Shown: one piece after another, positions 21,701 to 30,883 of the stretch
Position numbering within the stretch: position 1 is the stretch's first letter
Layout: each line of letters starts with the position of its first letter
NCBI GenBank assembly: GCA_004431415.1
Contig: QPMI01000553.1
Coordinates: forward strand, 186,001-250,000
Direction: 5' to 3'
Source of the DNA: Cyanophora paradoxa
Lineage: Eukaryota; Glaucocystophyceae; Cyanophorales; Cyanophoraceae
Length of the DNA stretch: 64,000 bases
Made by a program: the position numbers and the translations under genes
Notes under the pieces: generated by a model
The model's input: only the letters and a program-made list of their open reading frames with translations
Told to the model about the DNA's origin: nothing
Database searches by the model: none

Positions 21701-24700
21701 CGGCGACCGAGGCCACAGGCTTGCCGTCCTTGAGGACGGTGTACGATGCGGGCGAGCCCGAGGCCGGGCGCTTCCACGAGAGGGTGGCGGAGCCGGGGCC
21801 GCTGCCGTTGAAGCTGCTGAGGGCGAGGCTCGACGGGGCGAGGGGCTCGGGCCGGCGCGTCCACGCCCGAGCCAGCGATGCCCGCGCCGGGCCGGAAGAG
21901 GGACCGTAGGGGCCAGCGCCAGCGGTGCCATAGCCAGGCGCACCCGCGCCACTGTAGCGGGCGCGGGGCCCGAGCCACTGGTCGCGGTGTTCGAGGCCGG
22001 GCCGACCGCGCCGTTCGACGCGACCGGCGCAACCTGGTAGACGCTGCCGGGCTCGCCGCTCTTGGGCGAGACGTCGAACGAGGTCTCGCTCGCCGGACGG
22101 TGCCGAGGACCTTGCCGTCGCCGATCACCATGTAGCTCGCGGGGCGTCCCACGCGCGGACGGCTCCACGAGAGGCGGCCCGACGAGCCGAAGAGGCCCGG
22201 CGAGCTGGTCAGCTGCAGGTTCGACGGCGCCATGTCCGCGGGGCTCGCGGGGCCCGCGCCGGCGCCGGCCGGGTACGAGGCGAGCGGCACGCTGTTGCTG
22301 GCGGGGCCCGCGGGGCTGCCCGACGACGACAGCGGCACCACCGAGAAGTTCGAGTTGGCGGCCGCGCTCGGGGTGAGGCCCTTGGGCGCGAAGGTGTTGA
22401 CGCCCGACGGCGAGGCCTTGGCGGTCGCGATCTGGCGGCCGTCCTGCAGGACGCCGAAGCTGCCGCGCGAAATCGCGTCAGCGCCCCGCGGCACAGCGAA
22501 AATCGCGTCGCGCGCGAAACACGGCTGCCGCACCTCGGGACGTTGCCCAGGCCGCTCGGCGTGGTCCACGCCAGCAGCGCGCTCGGGCTGGAGCCGGAGC
22601 CCGCCGGCGTCGACGTCAGCGCGATGCCGGAGCTCGGGTCGCTCGGCAGCGACGCCGCGAGCGGAGCCGAGGCGGGCCCGCGACGCCGTTGCTGTCGAAC
22701 GGCACCACCTGCAGGGCCGAGGCGCCGCCGTTGGTCGGCAGGCCCGGGACGGGACGGAGGTCTGGTTGCCGGCGACCGAGGCCACAGGCTTGCCGTCCTT
22801 GAGGACGGTGTACGAGGCGGGCGAGCCCGAGGCCGGGCGCTTCCACGAGAGGGTGGCGGAGCCGGGCCGCTGCCGTTGAAGCTGCTGAGGGCGAGGCTCG
22901 ACGGGGCGAGGGGCTCGGGCCGGCGCGTCCACGCCCGAGCCAGCGATGCCCGCGCCGGGGCTGGACGGGCTTGAAGGCCCGAAGCCCCGGCAAAGCTGCC
23001 AGAACCAAGGCCAGCAGGGCGGGGGACGGCGAGGTCGCGCGCCCATACGAGTCGCTGCGCGGGCTAGTCGCCGAGGCGTACAGCCCGTCCGAGCCCGAAG
23101 CCGCGCCGCCGTACCCGGCCCCGGCCAGAGCGGCCGCACCAACGCCGGCGTACGGGCCCGGTCCGAAGCCGGATCCGGCGCCGCTGCCGCGCTGACGGGC
23201 TCGAGGCCGGGCCGACCGCGCCGTTCGACGCGACCGGCGCAACCTGGTAGACGCTGCCGGGCTCGCCGCTCTTGGGCGAGACGTCGAACGAGGTCTCGCT
23301 CGCCGGGACGGTGCCGAGGACCTTGCCGTCGCCGATCACCATGTAGCTCGCGGGGCGTCCCACGCGCGGCGGGCTCCACGAGAGGCGGCCCGACGAGCCG
23401 AAGAGGCCCGGCGAGCTGGTCAGCTGCAGGTTCGACGGCGCCATGTCCGCGGGGCTCGCGGGGCCCGCGCCGGAGCCGGCCGGGTACGAGGCGAGCGGCA
23501 CGCTGTTGCTGGCGGGGCCCGCGGGGCTGCCCGACGACGACAGCGGCACCACCGAGAAGTACGAGTTGGCGGCCGCGCTCGGGGTGAGGCCCTTGGGCGC
23601 GAAGGTGTTGACGCCCGACGGCGAGGCCTTGGCGGTCGCGATCTGGCGGCCGTCCTGCAGGACGCCGAAGCTGCCGCGCGAAATCGCGTCAGCGCCCCGC
23701 GGCACAGCGAAAATCGCGTCGCGCGCGAAACACGGCTGCCGCACCTCGGGACGTTGCCCAGGCCGCTCGGCGTGGTCCACGCCAGCAGCGCGCTCGGGCT
23801 GGAGCCGGAGCCCGCCGGCGTCGACGTCAGCGCGATGCCGGAGCTCGGGTCGCTCGGCAGCGACGCCGCGAGCGGAGCCGAGGCGGGGCCCGCGACGCCG
23901 TTGCTGTCGAACGGCACCACCTGCAGGGCCGAGGCGCCGCCGTTGGTCGGCAGGCCCGGGACGGGGACGGAGGTCTGGTTGCCGGCGACCGAGGCCACAG
24001 GCTTGCCGTCCTTGAGGACGGTGAACGAGGCGGGCGAGCCCGAGGCCGGGCGCTTCCACGAGAGGGTGGCGGAGCCGGGGCCGCTGCCGTTGAAGCTGCT
24101 GAGGGCGAGGCTCGACGGGGCGAGGGGCTCGGGGCCGGCGCGTCCACGCCCGAGCCAAGGATGCCCGCGCCGGGCCGGACGAGGGACCGTAGGGGCCAGC
24201 GCCAGCGGTGCCGTAGCCAGGCGCACCCGCGCCACTGTAGGCGGGCGCGGGCCCGAGCCACTGGTCGCGGTGTTCGAGGCCGGGCCGACCGCGCCGTTCG
24301 ACGCGACCGGCGCAACCTGGTAGACGCTGCCGGGCTCGCCGCTCTTGGGCGAGACGTCGAACGAGGTCTCGCTCGCCGGGACGGTGCCGAGGACCTTGCC
24401 GTCGCCGATCACCATGTAGCTCGCGGGGCGTCCACGCGCGGCGGGCTCCACGAGAGGCGGCCCGACGAGCTGAAGAGGCCCGGCGAGCTGGTCAGCTGCA
24501 GGTTCGACGGCGCCATGTCCGCGGGGCTCGCGGGGCCCGCGCCGGAGCCGGCCGGGTACGATGCGAGCGGCACGCTGTTGCTGGCGGGGCCCGCGGGCTG
24601 CCCGACGACGACAGCGGCACCACCGAGAAGTACGAGTTGGCGGCCGCGCTCGGGTGAGGCCCTTGGGCGCGAAGGTGTTGACGCCCGACGGCGAGGCCTT

Positions 24701-26020
24701 GGCGGTCGCGATCTGGCGGCCGTCCTGCAGGACGCCAAAGCTGCCGCGCGAAATCGCGTCAGCGCCCCGCGGCACCGCGGAAATCGCGTCAGCGCCCCGC
24801 GGCACCGCGGAAATCGCGTCGCGCGCGAAACACGGCTGCCGCACCTCGGGACGTTGCCCAGGCCGCTCGGCGTGGTCCACGCCAGCAGCGCGCTCGGGCT
24901 GGAGCCGGAGCCCGCCGGCGTCGACGTCAGCGCGATGCCGGAGCTCGGGTCGCTCGGCAGCGACGCCGCGAGCGGAGCCGAGGCGGGGCCCGCGACGCCG
25001 TTGCTGTCGAACGGCACCACCTGCAGGGCCGAGGCGCCGCCGTTGGTCGGCAGGCCCGGGACGGGGACGGAGGTCTGGTTGCCGGCGACCGAGGCCACAG
25101 GCTTGCCGTCCTTGAGGACGGTGAACGAGGCGGGCGAGCCGAGGCCGGGCGCTTCCACGAGAGGGTGGCGGAGCCGGGCCGCTGCCGTTGAAGCTGCTGA
25201 GGGCGAGGCTCGACGGGGCGAGGGGGCTCGGGGCCGGCGCGTCCACGCCCGAGCCAACGATGCCCGCGCCGGGGCCGGACGAGGGACCGTAGGGGCCAGC
25301 GCCAGCGGTGCCGTAGCCAGGCGCACCCGCGCCACTGTAGGCGGGCGCGGGGCCCGAGCCACTGGTCGCGGTGTTCGAGGCCGGGCCGACCGCGCCGTTC
25401 GACGCGACCGGCGCAACCTGGTAGACGCTGCCGGGCTCGCCGCTCTTGGGCGAGACGTCGAACGAGGTCTCGCTCGCCGGGACGGTGCCGAGGACCTTGC
25501 CGTCGCCGATCACCATGTAGCTCGCGGGGCGTCCCACGCGCGGCGGGCTCCACGAGAGGCGGCCCGACGAGCTGAAGAGGCCCGGCGAGCTGGTCAGCTG
25601 CAGGTTCGACGGCGCCATGTCCGCGGGGCTCGCGGGGCCCGCGCCGGAGCCGGCCGGGTACGATGCGAGCGGCACGCTGTTGCTGGCGGGGCCCGCGGGG
25701 CTGCCCGACGACGACAGCGGCACCACCGAGAAGTACGAGTTGGCGGCCGCGCTCGGGGTGAGGCCCTTGGGCGCGAAGGTGTTGACGCCCGACGGCGAGG
25801 CCTTGGCGGTCGCGATCTGGCGGCCGTCCTGCAGGACGCCAAAGCTGCCGCGCGAAATCGCGTCAGCGCCCCGCGGCACCGCGGAAATCGCGTCAGCGCC
25901 CCGCGGCACCGCGGAAATCGCGTCGCGCGCGAAACACGGCTGCCGCACCTCGGGACGTTGCCCAGGCCGCTCGGCGTGGTCCACGCCAGAAGCGCGCTCG
26001 GGCTGGAGCCGGAGCCCGCC
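18753..26020 (-). CDS. FN3-repeat protein, central block (block 2 of 3), many frameshifts
   Basis: About seven tandem units read on the minus strand. Each unit strings FN3 modules: MAPSNLQLTSSPG / GRLSWSRP / PASYMVIGDGKVLGTVP / SFDVSPKSGEPGSVYQVAPV; then LAPSSLALSSFNGSGPG / ATLSWKRPASGSPASYTVLK / SVAGNQTSVPVPGLPTNGG; then LLAWTTPSGLG, an intron, FGVLQDGRQIATAKASPSG and NSYFSVVPLSSSGSPAG. Linkers are Gly/Ser/Pro-rich and of two kinds (a short GPAPAYSGAGAPGYG type and a long SDGLYASATSPRSDSYG type). Introns begin at about 19108, 20171, 21389, 22459, 23671, 24741 and 25850 (3' ends). Many copies lack one base in a G or C run (for example near 19388, 19913, 20033, 21309), breaking the frame. The block is interrupted by the retrotransposon at 18752 and the virus at 26021. 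Confidence 0.8.
23671..23744 (-). other. Representative 74-nt intron in an FN3 unit
   Basis: On the minus strand the donor is CCGAG/GTGCGG and the acceptor GCGCGGCAG/CTTCGG. Removing 74 nt turns AG + C into a Ser codon and joins TTPSGLGNVP to FGVLQDGRQ, restoring FN3 spacing. Reading through instead gives an Arg-rich non-FN3 frame. Equivalent introns occur in every unit, for example 55511-55584 and 62240-62313. A diverged version at 61174-61240 (67 nt) keeps the same AG/C phase. Confidence 0.8.
24741..24844 (-). other. Expanded 104-nt form of the FN3 intron
   Basis: The same intron as in other units, but a 30-bp segment (24751-24780) is duplicated in tandem (24781-24810), adding 30 nt. The neighbouring unit at about 25850 has the same expansion. 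The lengths 74 and 104 have the same remainder modulo 3. Confidence 0.75.
26015..26020. repeat. Target-site duplication of the virus, left copy (CCCGCC)
   Basis: CCCGCC directly precedes the viral terminus ACACATATG and recurs at 54576-54581 right after the other terminus. Intact FN3 units read GGAGCCCGCCGGCGTC, with a single copy. Six base pairs is the duplication length of Polinton/Maverick-type integrases. Confidence 0.95.
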
Positions 26021-26093
26021 ACACATATGAATATTCATATTTTAATCCCTCGGCGTTCCGCCTCAGGATTAAAATATGAATATTCATATGTGT
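26021..26093. repeat. Terminal palindromic hairpin, left end
   Basis: A 28-nt arm (26021-26048) and its perfect complement (26066-26093) enclose a 17-nt loop. Each arm contains the perfect 16-bp palindrome ATATGAATATTCATAT, so palindromes are nested. The loop has its own GGCG/CGCC core. Confidence 0.92.
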
Positions 26094-26097
26094 GATT

Positions 26098-26321
26098 CGA
26101 TGTTATATCAATAAAATCGATTAATTTATTTGAATTTTCACCTGAATTTTCATATTTTTACATGCATTTTCAATTAATTTAATCGATGTTATATCGATAA
26201 ACTCGATTAATCGATATTGTATCTTAATTGTAGTTAATCGGAATTATATCAATAACTTCGATTGATCTTAATTGAATCCTAAATGAATCTAATCGGAATT
26301 ATATCAATAAATTCGATTAAA
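26098..26321. repeat. Four iterated 28-bp words in the TIR (iteron-like)
   Basis: Related words of the form CGATGTTATATCAATAAA followed by TCGATTAAT or a near match lie at 26098-26125, 26184-26211, 26239-26266 and 26294-26321. The spacing is 86, 55 and 55 bp. The mirror copies lie in the right TIR. Their position beside the terminus suggests a replication or packaging signal. Confidence 0.6.
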
Positions 26322-26620
26322 TCATGTTCTTTTCCGATTAAATCAATTAAATATTTAACTTTGTTATCATAAGTGGTCTAAGTTGACTCACTTTTCATAA
26401 ACATTTTGAACTCTTAGTCTCTTTGAATTTCTTAAGATGACTCAACTTAGTCAACTTAGTCAACTTTGTTACCATAATCAATCAGGGTGGACTCACTTTT
26501 AGATCAACTTTGAAATTTCAAGCAAAATCAACTTGGATTTCAAAAGTGGATCTTCTAAGTGGACTCAAAATGTTCACTTTGTGATACATGTTAGCTCAAA
26601 TCCTTACTGTTTATGGTCAG

Positions 26621-26729
26621 GGTTGACTAAGTGGGGGGAGTTGACACATTTTTGAAATCCTTTTTAGAAAACTTTAGGTCCCAAATATTTCCTGTGAAAT
26701 TTGAGTCAACTCAACCCACTTAGTCAACC
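26621..26729. repeat. Long stem-loop module in the left TIR
   Basis: GGTTGACTAAGTGGG at 26621 pairs with CCCACTTAGTCAACC ending at 26729, and the next GAGTTGAC also has a partner, giving a stem of roughly 25 bp and a loop near 58 nt. A related module is at 47651-47756 and the mirror copy at 53866-53975. Confidence 0.8.
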
Positions 26730-27081
26730 CTTGCATTGAATTCGTAACAAAATCCATATACTATTACTACTTTTACGATTAATATGAGTCAACCTTGAGT
26801 CCACTTAAATATAAATATAATATAATAGGGGGAATCAAGGGGAGATGCTGAGTGTTATTGTAAGGAAATCGAATAGTATTCGAAATACTTGACATTGCTT
26901 AATGTAGGGTGCATTCATATTTCGGCTACATCATACAGTAGAATTCTATTGTAACAAAAGCTACTGTAGAAAGAAAATCATTGTAGAAAGCTATTGTAGG
27001 AAAGGATATATTATATCCTTTTTTAACGATTGCCATTGTAATAAAAAGGTAAATTACCCTGTTTATCATTATAGAAACCCA

Positions 27082-27480
27082 TCAAAACGGGAATCTATCA
27101 TGTTTATGTCTCTCAGTCTTCTCAAATGTTAAGAAATTCATTGTTTTATCGATCTCATCTGCAACTGCTTGTGTTTTATGCTGAGCTTCTTTACCACAAC
27201 TGAATATATCAATTGCTAACATGCCTTCATTGGAATAACAATGAGCTGTGCAATGGCTTTCATCTAATAGCAGAACCAATGCAAAACCAGGAGGTGATAG
27301 TTTGCCATCAAATATCTCACAATGCTTATGAACAATCCTAATACCTTGTCTCAATACTGCTTGTTCAAGGGTTCTCATAATCCAATTACCAAGAAAGCTA
27401 ACATGCTCATAACCTGTTGCTATAGCTGTTTTAGCCTTGTAATCAAGCATTACATGAAAGCCTCTGTATTTAGTCTCCAT
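27082..27480 (-). CDS. S-adenosylmethionine decarboxylase-like protein (SpeD family)
   Basis: 132 aa, the size of bacterial/archaeal SpeD proenzymes. The family motif is clear: LLLDESHCTAHCYSNEG then AIDIFSCG. Ser75 of ESH is the residue that would become the pyruvoyl cofactor after self-cleavage. His80 and Cys95 keep the +5 and +20 spacing of the catalytic His and Cys in Thermotoga SpeD. The N-terminal strand YRGFHVMLDY also fits. Differences: Ala67 where a Ser/Thr is common, and CYSN in place of the usual TWPE after His80. SpeD makes decarboxylated AdoMet for spermidine synthesis; some phage relatives decarboxylate arginine or ornithine, so the substrate is open. It is the leftmost viral gene, just inside the TIR, with no polyamine gene beside it. 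Confidence 0.82.
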   Translation of the reverse strand: METKYRGFHVMLDYKAKTAIATGYEHVSFLGNWIMRTLEQAVLRQGIRIVHKHCEIFDGKLSPPGFALVLLLDESHCTAHCYSNEGMLAIDIFSCGKEAQHKTQAVADEIDKTMNFLTFEKTERHKHDRFPF

Positions 27481-27509
27481 TAAGAATACCTTAGAAAAAT
27501 TAATTAATC

Positions 27510-27782
27510 CTAATCGAACCTAATGCAAATATCCCTGTACTCTACTTTGATTGATGAAGTAGCCCTTTTCCTGTAAGCCTGAGAATGCTTTTTGTTGCAT
27601 TCCCTACAACCTGATCCCTTCACATGATTAAAGGGATATGTAAGGATCACCTTGTTACACTGCAAACATCTCACAGATACTTTCTCTTGAGCTTTGATGT
27701 AATGTGTCTCACTGTAATCGAATTTATCTTTACCATGAACTGTCATAGCAGCATCAATAAACTTTTTTGTTTTACTATCCAT
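27510..27782 (-). CDS. Small zinc-ribbon protein, single-module relative of the nuclease at 40328
   Basis: 90 aa. One module of the form FIDAAMTVHGKDKFDYSETH / VSVRCLQCNKVILTYPFNHV / KGSGCRECNKKH, with four Cys in two CxxC pairs. The same module occurs three times in the protein at 40328-41269, where it precedes a nuclease domain. Here there is only a short basic tail. It could bind DNA on its own or be the remnant of a homing-type nuclease. It starts just after an AT-rich TATATATAGAGT stretch. Confidence 0.65.
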   Translation of the reverse strand: MDSKTKKFIDAAMTVHGKDKFDYSETHYIKAQEKVSVRCLQCNKVILTYPFNHVKGSGCRECNKKHSQAYRKRATSSIKVEYRDICIRFD

Positions 27783-27804
27783 ACTCTATATATAACCAAT
27801 ATTC

Positions 27805-28638
27805 TTATGGAGCAGTATCCTGTCCAAAAATGGGGAAATATCGATTTGTGCCATAATACTCAGCATAGGTATTCTGCCTTGCAATAAAATCGGTTCTCTC
27901 AGCATATAATACACACTTGTAGATACCAAACTTGGTGGCTCTCACCAGAAACTGATAGTCTTCCAAACCGAAATTGACTCCATGATAAGCAATACCAAAA
28001 TTATCATATGGGGTGATCACAACTGCAAAATTAGGAGTTCCACCCTCCACTTGACATACAGCATATACATCTGGTGGAATATCCACAACAACCTTGTAGT
28101 GGTCACCAATCTCAACAAGAGAATCTACTACTGCTGTCTGTTCATTTACTACAATGGGGAATATTTTGATTATATAGGGGGCATTCATGCTGGGGACATA
28201 GGTTCGAATTCTTGTATTGGGATCAATGGGATTGGGTTGATCATTCACAAATAAAGGCGCTCCAACAGCCCCACCAACCCTAAGACCATCACCAATATAA
28301 GCTCCCCCCGATTTGCAGTTAATAGCTCCCGACCTAGATTCAAAAGAATAAGTAGACAGAGGATCTCCATAGCTATCTGGGTCTCCATAATGAGCAGAAA
28401 AGTTTGCATTTGTCACAAGTAGCTTAGTTGTCTTAACTATTCCATTATTTTTATCACATCTGAGTTCCTGTAATCTCAGTTTATGGGTGGAACCAAAGGT
28501 GTTCATTGTAGGTTGGACCTCTGTTGATTGGAGACCCTCTACATCATCAAAGGTAGCATGCTGTAAAACATGGTTTGCTGGGGCAGCTAATGATAGTTGA
28601 GGTGTAATAATTCGTTCAAGTGGGGGTTGCTCAGCCAT
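27805..28638 (-). CDS. Viral fibre-like protein, paralogue 1
   Basis: 277 aa. The N-terminal third carries the family signature LRLQELRCDKNNGIVKTTKL and then SGGAYIGDGLRVGG, shared with three neighbouring genes. The rest is a distinct beta-rich C-terminal domain ending KFGIYKCVLYAERTDFIARQ, whose FGIY word resembles the VSGVY strand of C1q/TNF-like jelly rolls. A conserved base with a divergent tip is the plan of attachment fibres. No signal peptide or transmembrane segment, so virion incorporation inside the host cell is likelier than secretion. The function is inferred from architecture and context. Confidence 0.65.
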   Translation of the reverse strand: MAEQPPLERIITPQLSLAAPANHVLQHATFDDVEGLQSTEVQPTMNTFGSTHKLRLQELRCDKNNGIVKTTKLLVTNANFSAHYGDPDSYGDPLSTYSFESRSGAINCKSGGAYIGDGLRVGGAVGAPLFVNDQPNPIDPNTRIRTYVPSMNAPYIIKIFPIVVNEQTAVVDSLVEIGDHYKVVVDIPPDVYAVCQVEGGTPNFAVVITPYDNFGIAYHGVNFGLEDYQFLVRATKFGIYKCVLYAERTDFIARQNTYAEYYGTNRYFPIFGQDTAP

Positions 28639-28661
28639 TTTACATTAAAGGGATATATCTT

Positions 28662-29516
28662 TTATGGGGTTGGGTCATCAATTACATCTAATTCTTGGTA
28701 AAATCCTGTTGTGAATATATCAGCAACATTTACCCCACGAAGTGCTGATACAGCTGCTATATCTGTTCTCAGTCCCATAATCATAGTATTGTATACTCCA
28801 ACCTCAGTGACAAACAGATCATAGGTAAATGTCAAATTGTTATAAACACAATATCCTCTGCCAAAATGGTTCGAAGCTTGAACAAAGAATAAGTAGTTGT
28901 GTCCTGGTTGATTATTATTGGCTCTACACATGGAAAGCATTGCAGTGGGAAGAGGAATATTTCTTCTTACTCGATCAGTTCCTGTAATGGAAACTAATTC
29001 CGAATTCTCAAGAGTTACAGAGGATGCAACATAGAAATGCAAAAAAGGTTGCTGTGCAACAGGTGTGTAGAAACGAATTCGTTGTGGGTTCTCCACATTT
29101 TGTTCGAGAGTATCTGGGACATCATTGTAGGAAACAGATGAAGATAGCTGACCTGAAACTCTGCAGCCACCACCAATAAATGCTCCTCCTGATCTCACAG
29201 TTACAGCAGCAGTGTTTTTATCATAATCAAGGGCTTTCAGATCAACACTGTAAGCATCAGGACCTCCATTAGTAGGCTGGAAAAAGTTAGCATTTGTGAC
29301 AAGAAGTCGAGTTGTTTTAACCACACCAGAATTCTTATCAGCTCTCAGCTCTTTAACTCGAATAATCGAATTTTTATCAAAGGAGTTGCCATTGGAATTG
29401 GGTCTCTCTGTGGATTCTAAACCACGAACCTCATCATTTACTTCATGCTGGCGAAAATGCATTGCAGGGGATCCAAGGGAATATATAGGCAGTTGAACTC
29501 GATTATATTCACCCAT
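28662..29516 (-). CDS. Viral fibre-like protein, paralogue 2
   Basis: About 284 aa from Met at 29516. The frame is open up to 29555, but the start at 29516 follows the AGTAAAAGAAGCA motif shared by other structural genes. The family signature is IRVKELRADKNSGVVKTTRL, followed by SGGAFIGGGCRVSG. The C-terminal domain differs from paralogue 1 but ends similarly (FVTEVGVYNTMIMGLRTDIA). It lies in the same minus-strand block as the other fibres and just downstream of the 88-aa gene. A role in attachment is inferred. Confidence 0.65.
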   Translation of the reverse strand: MGEYNRVQLPIYSLGSPAMHFRQHEVNDEVRGLESTERPNSNGNSFDKNSIIRVKELRADKNSGVVKTTRLLVTNANFFQPTNGGPDAYSVDLKALDYDKNTAAVTVRSGGAFIGGGCRVSGQLSSSVSYNDVPDTLEQNVENPQRIRFYTPVAQQPFLHFYVASSVTLENSELVSITGTDRVRRNIPLPTAMLSMCRANNNQPGHNYLFFVQASNHFGRGYCVYNNLTFTYDLFVTEVGVYNTMIMGLRTDIAAVSALRGVNVADIFTTGFYQELDVIDDPTP

Positions 29517-29551
29517 TGCTTCTTTTACTAAGAAGGAAAGAAAAATAATGT

Positions 29552-29818
29552 TCATTGTTCTTCTGTGACATAATTATATTCGATACCTTTCTTTACAGTT
29601 CCCCTTTGGAATGCCTGTAAAACGATGGCTTCCTTTGAGGTTGGTATTTGAATTCCTGATGCAATGCAAGACTGGATCTCTTTCTGAACAATATCATCAA
29701 TTGCAATTCTTGCCCTGTTATGAACCACATTATCAATCCAATCCTGAACAGAAGCTGCACAGAATTCCATTCCCAGCTTCTCAGTATCTGAGAGAACTAC
29801 TTGGTAGATATTCGACAT
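29552..29818 (-). CDS. Small unknown viral protein
   Basis: 88 aa from Met 29818, chosen because TATAAAGTAGGA directly precedes it; an earlier Met at 29851 would overlap the end of the upstream fibre gene. The sequence includes DWIDNVVHNRARIAIDDIVQ and SCIASGIQIPTSKEAIVLQA. It looks alpha-helical with no Cys pairs. I recognise no family. It sits between two fibre genes, so a chaperone or virion role is possible but unsupported. Confidence 0.5.
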   Translation of the reverse strand: MSNIYQVVLSDTEKLGMEFCAASVQDWIDNVVHNRARIAIDDIVQKEIQSCIASGIQIPTSKEAIVLQAFQRGTVKKGIEYNYVTEEQ

Positions 29819-29840
29819 TCCTACTTTATAAAGAGAAAAT

Positions 29841-30861
29841 TTATGTGACACTCAAAAGTTCACCTGTGAATGTTGTTCGATTTGTGTAGCTACCCCCATT
29901 ATTTGTTACAAGTGTTATATACTCACCCATAGCAATGTTAAGAATTACACTAATGTAAAGCGGTTTATTCGTAAGAGTTGAGTCATTTTGTGTTATGATA
30001 CTTTGACCCCCTGGGTCTTGGTCATTTACTTTTAAAGAGAGACTTATTGGACTACTTGAAGTTGAATGGGTATATGCTGTAAATCTGTAATGACCTGCAA
30101 CAGGAGCAGTGAACCTTCCATTACTGACATTGAATGCCCCCTATTATTCACAAACACTACTCCCCAATTGATAAGAGCAGTTTCACTGGTAGCAACATGA
30201 GGATAATTAAGTTGAACAGAAAATCGAGGCTGATAGTCATATTTTAAATAACAATTTGTGTTGATTGTCAAGCGATTGGCTTCCAGAGTAGCCATAATAT
30301 CACTGTTGCGTTTCAAAACAAGATTCACATTTGCTCCTGTATCGATTTCAGGTGTGACCACCTTGGAAGTTGCTGTTATTATCGATTGTGTTGTTTCTGG
30401 AATACTTATGCCTCCATTGGCTGTTACTGAACCTGTAAATGTGCTTGTTCCTGTAATGTTTACTTGATTGGCTGTTAGAGTTCCATCAATCCTTGCCCCA
30501 TCTCCAATATATGCCCCTCCACTTCTAACTGAAAGAGCAGCATTATTAATTGTATTATCAAAAGTAACTATTTTGGGTGTGGTGAACCCTCCCACATTGT
30601 CATAAATTGCTGTATCTGAAACAATTTGACCTGATTGGACTTGGTTCTTGTTAGATACAATGAGTCCTGTGGTTCTTATTTTTCCCCATTGCGATCACAT
30701 CGAATTTCTTTGCATCTAATCACAGAATTTTGTGAAAACGAATCAGCCCCTGTTGTTTCTGTGCAAATAAACCCAGGTGTTGCATCTGTTACTGTATGGT
30801 TCAGTTGATGTATTTTTGGGGCGGCATAACAGAAAACAGGAACTGCTATTTGTGTGGACAT
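29841..30861 (-). pseudogene. Viral fibre-like protein, paralogue 3, two frameshifts
   Basis: The frame opens at Met 30861 after ATATAAAGA and reads the family signature VIRCKEIRCDRNGEK, then breaks near 30685 where the paralogue has one more G. It continues with FTTPKIVTFDNTINNAALSV and SGGAYIGDGARIDG, and breaks again near 30137 at another G run. The last frame runs to a stop at 29841 and encodes a C1q/TNF-like head with NGRFTAPVAGHYRF and the end TFTGELLSVT. Both breaks are single-base losses in G runs, so a sequencing or assembly error is a real alternative to inactivation. It is the closest relative of paralogue 4. Confidence 0.75.
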
Positions 30862-30883
30862 TCTTTATATTATACAGATAATA

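Larger units (their letters stand above)
26021..26849 (+). repeat. Left terminal inverted repeat of the virus (829 bp)
   Basis: The reverse complement of 53746-54575, with three differences: a T/C substitution near 26642, one T fewer in a T run near 26649 and a C/G substitution near 26672. It holds a terminal hairpin, four iterated 28-bp words and a long stem-loop module. Confidence 0.95.

Noticed and set aside
18871-26095. Long plus-strand open frames across the FN3 arrays
   Set aside because: They are antisense shadows. FN3 words, splice sites and the stop codon are all on the minus strand; stop codons are simply rare in this GC-rich DNA.
25893-26095. Open frames crossing the viral terminus into host DNA (starting MNIHI or MNIHM)
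   Set aside because: They read through the palindromic hairpin, which has few stops on either strand, and join unrelated sequence by chance.
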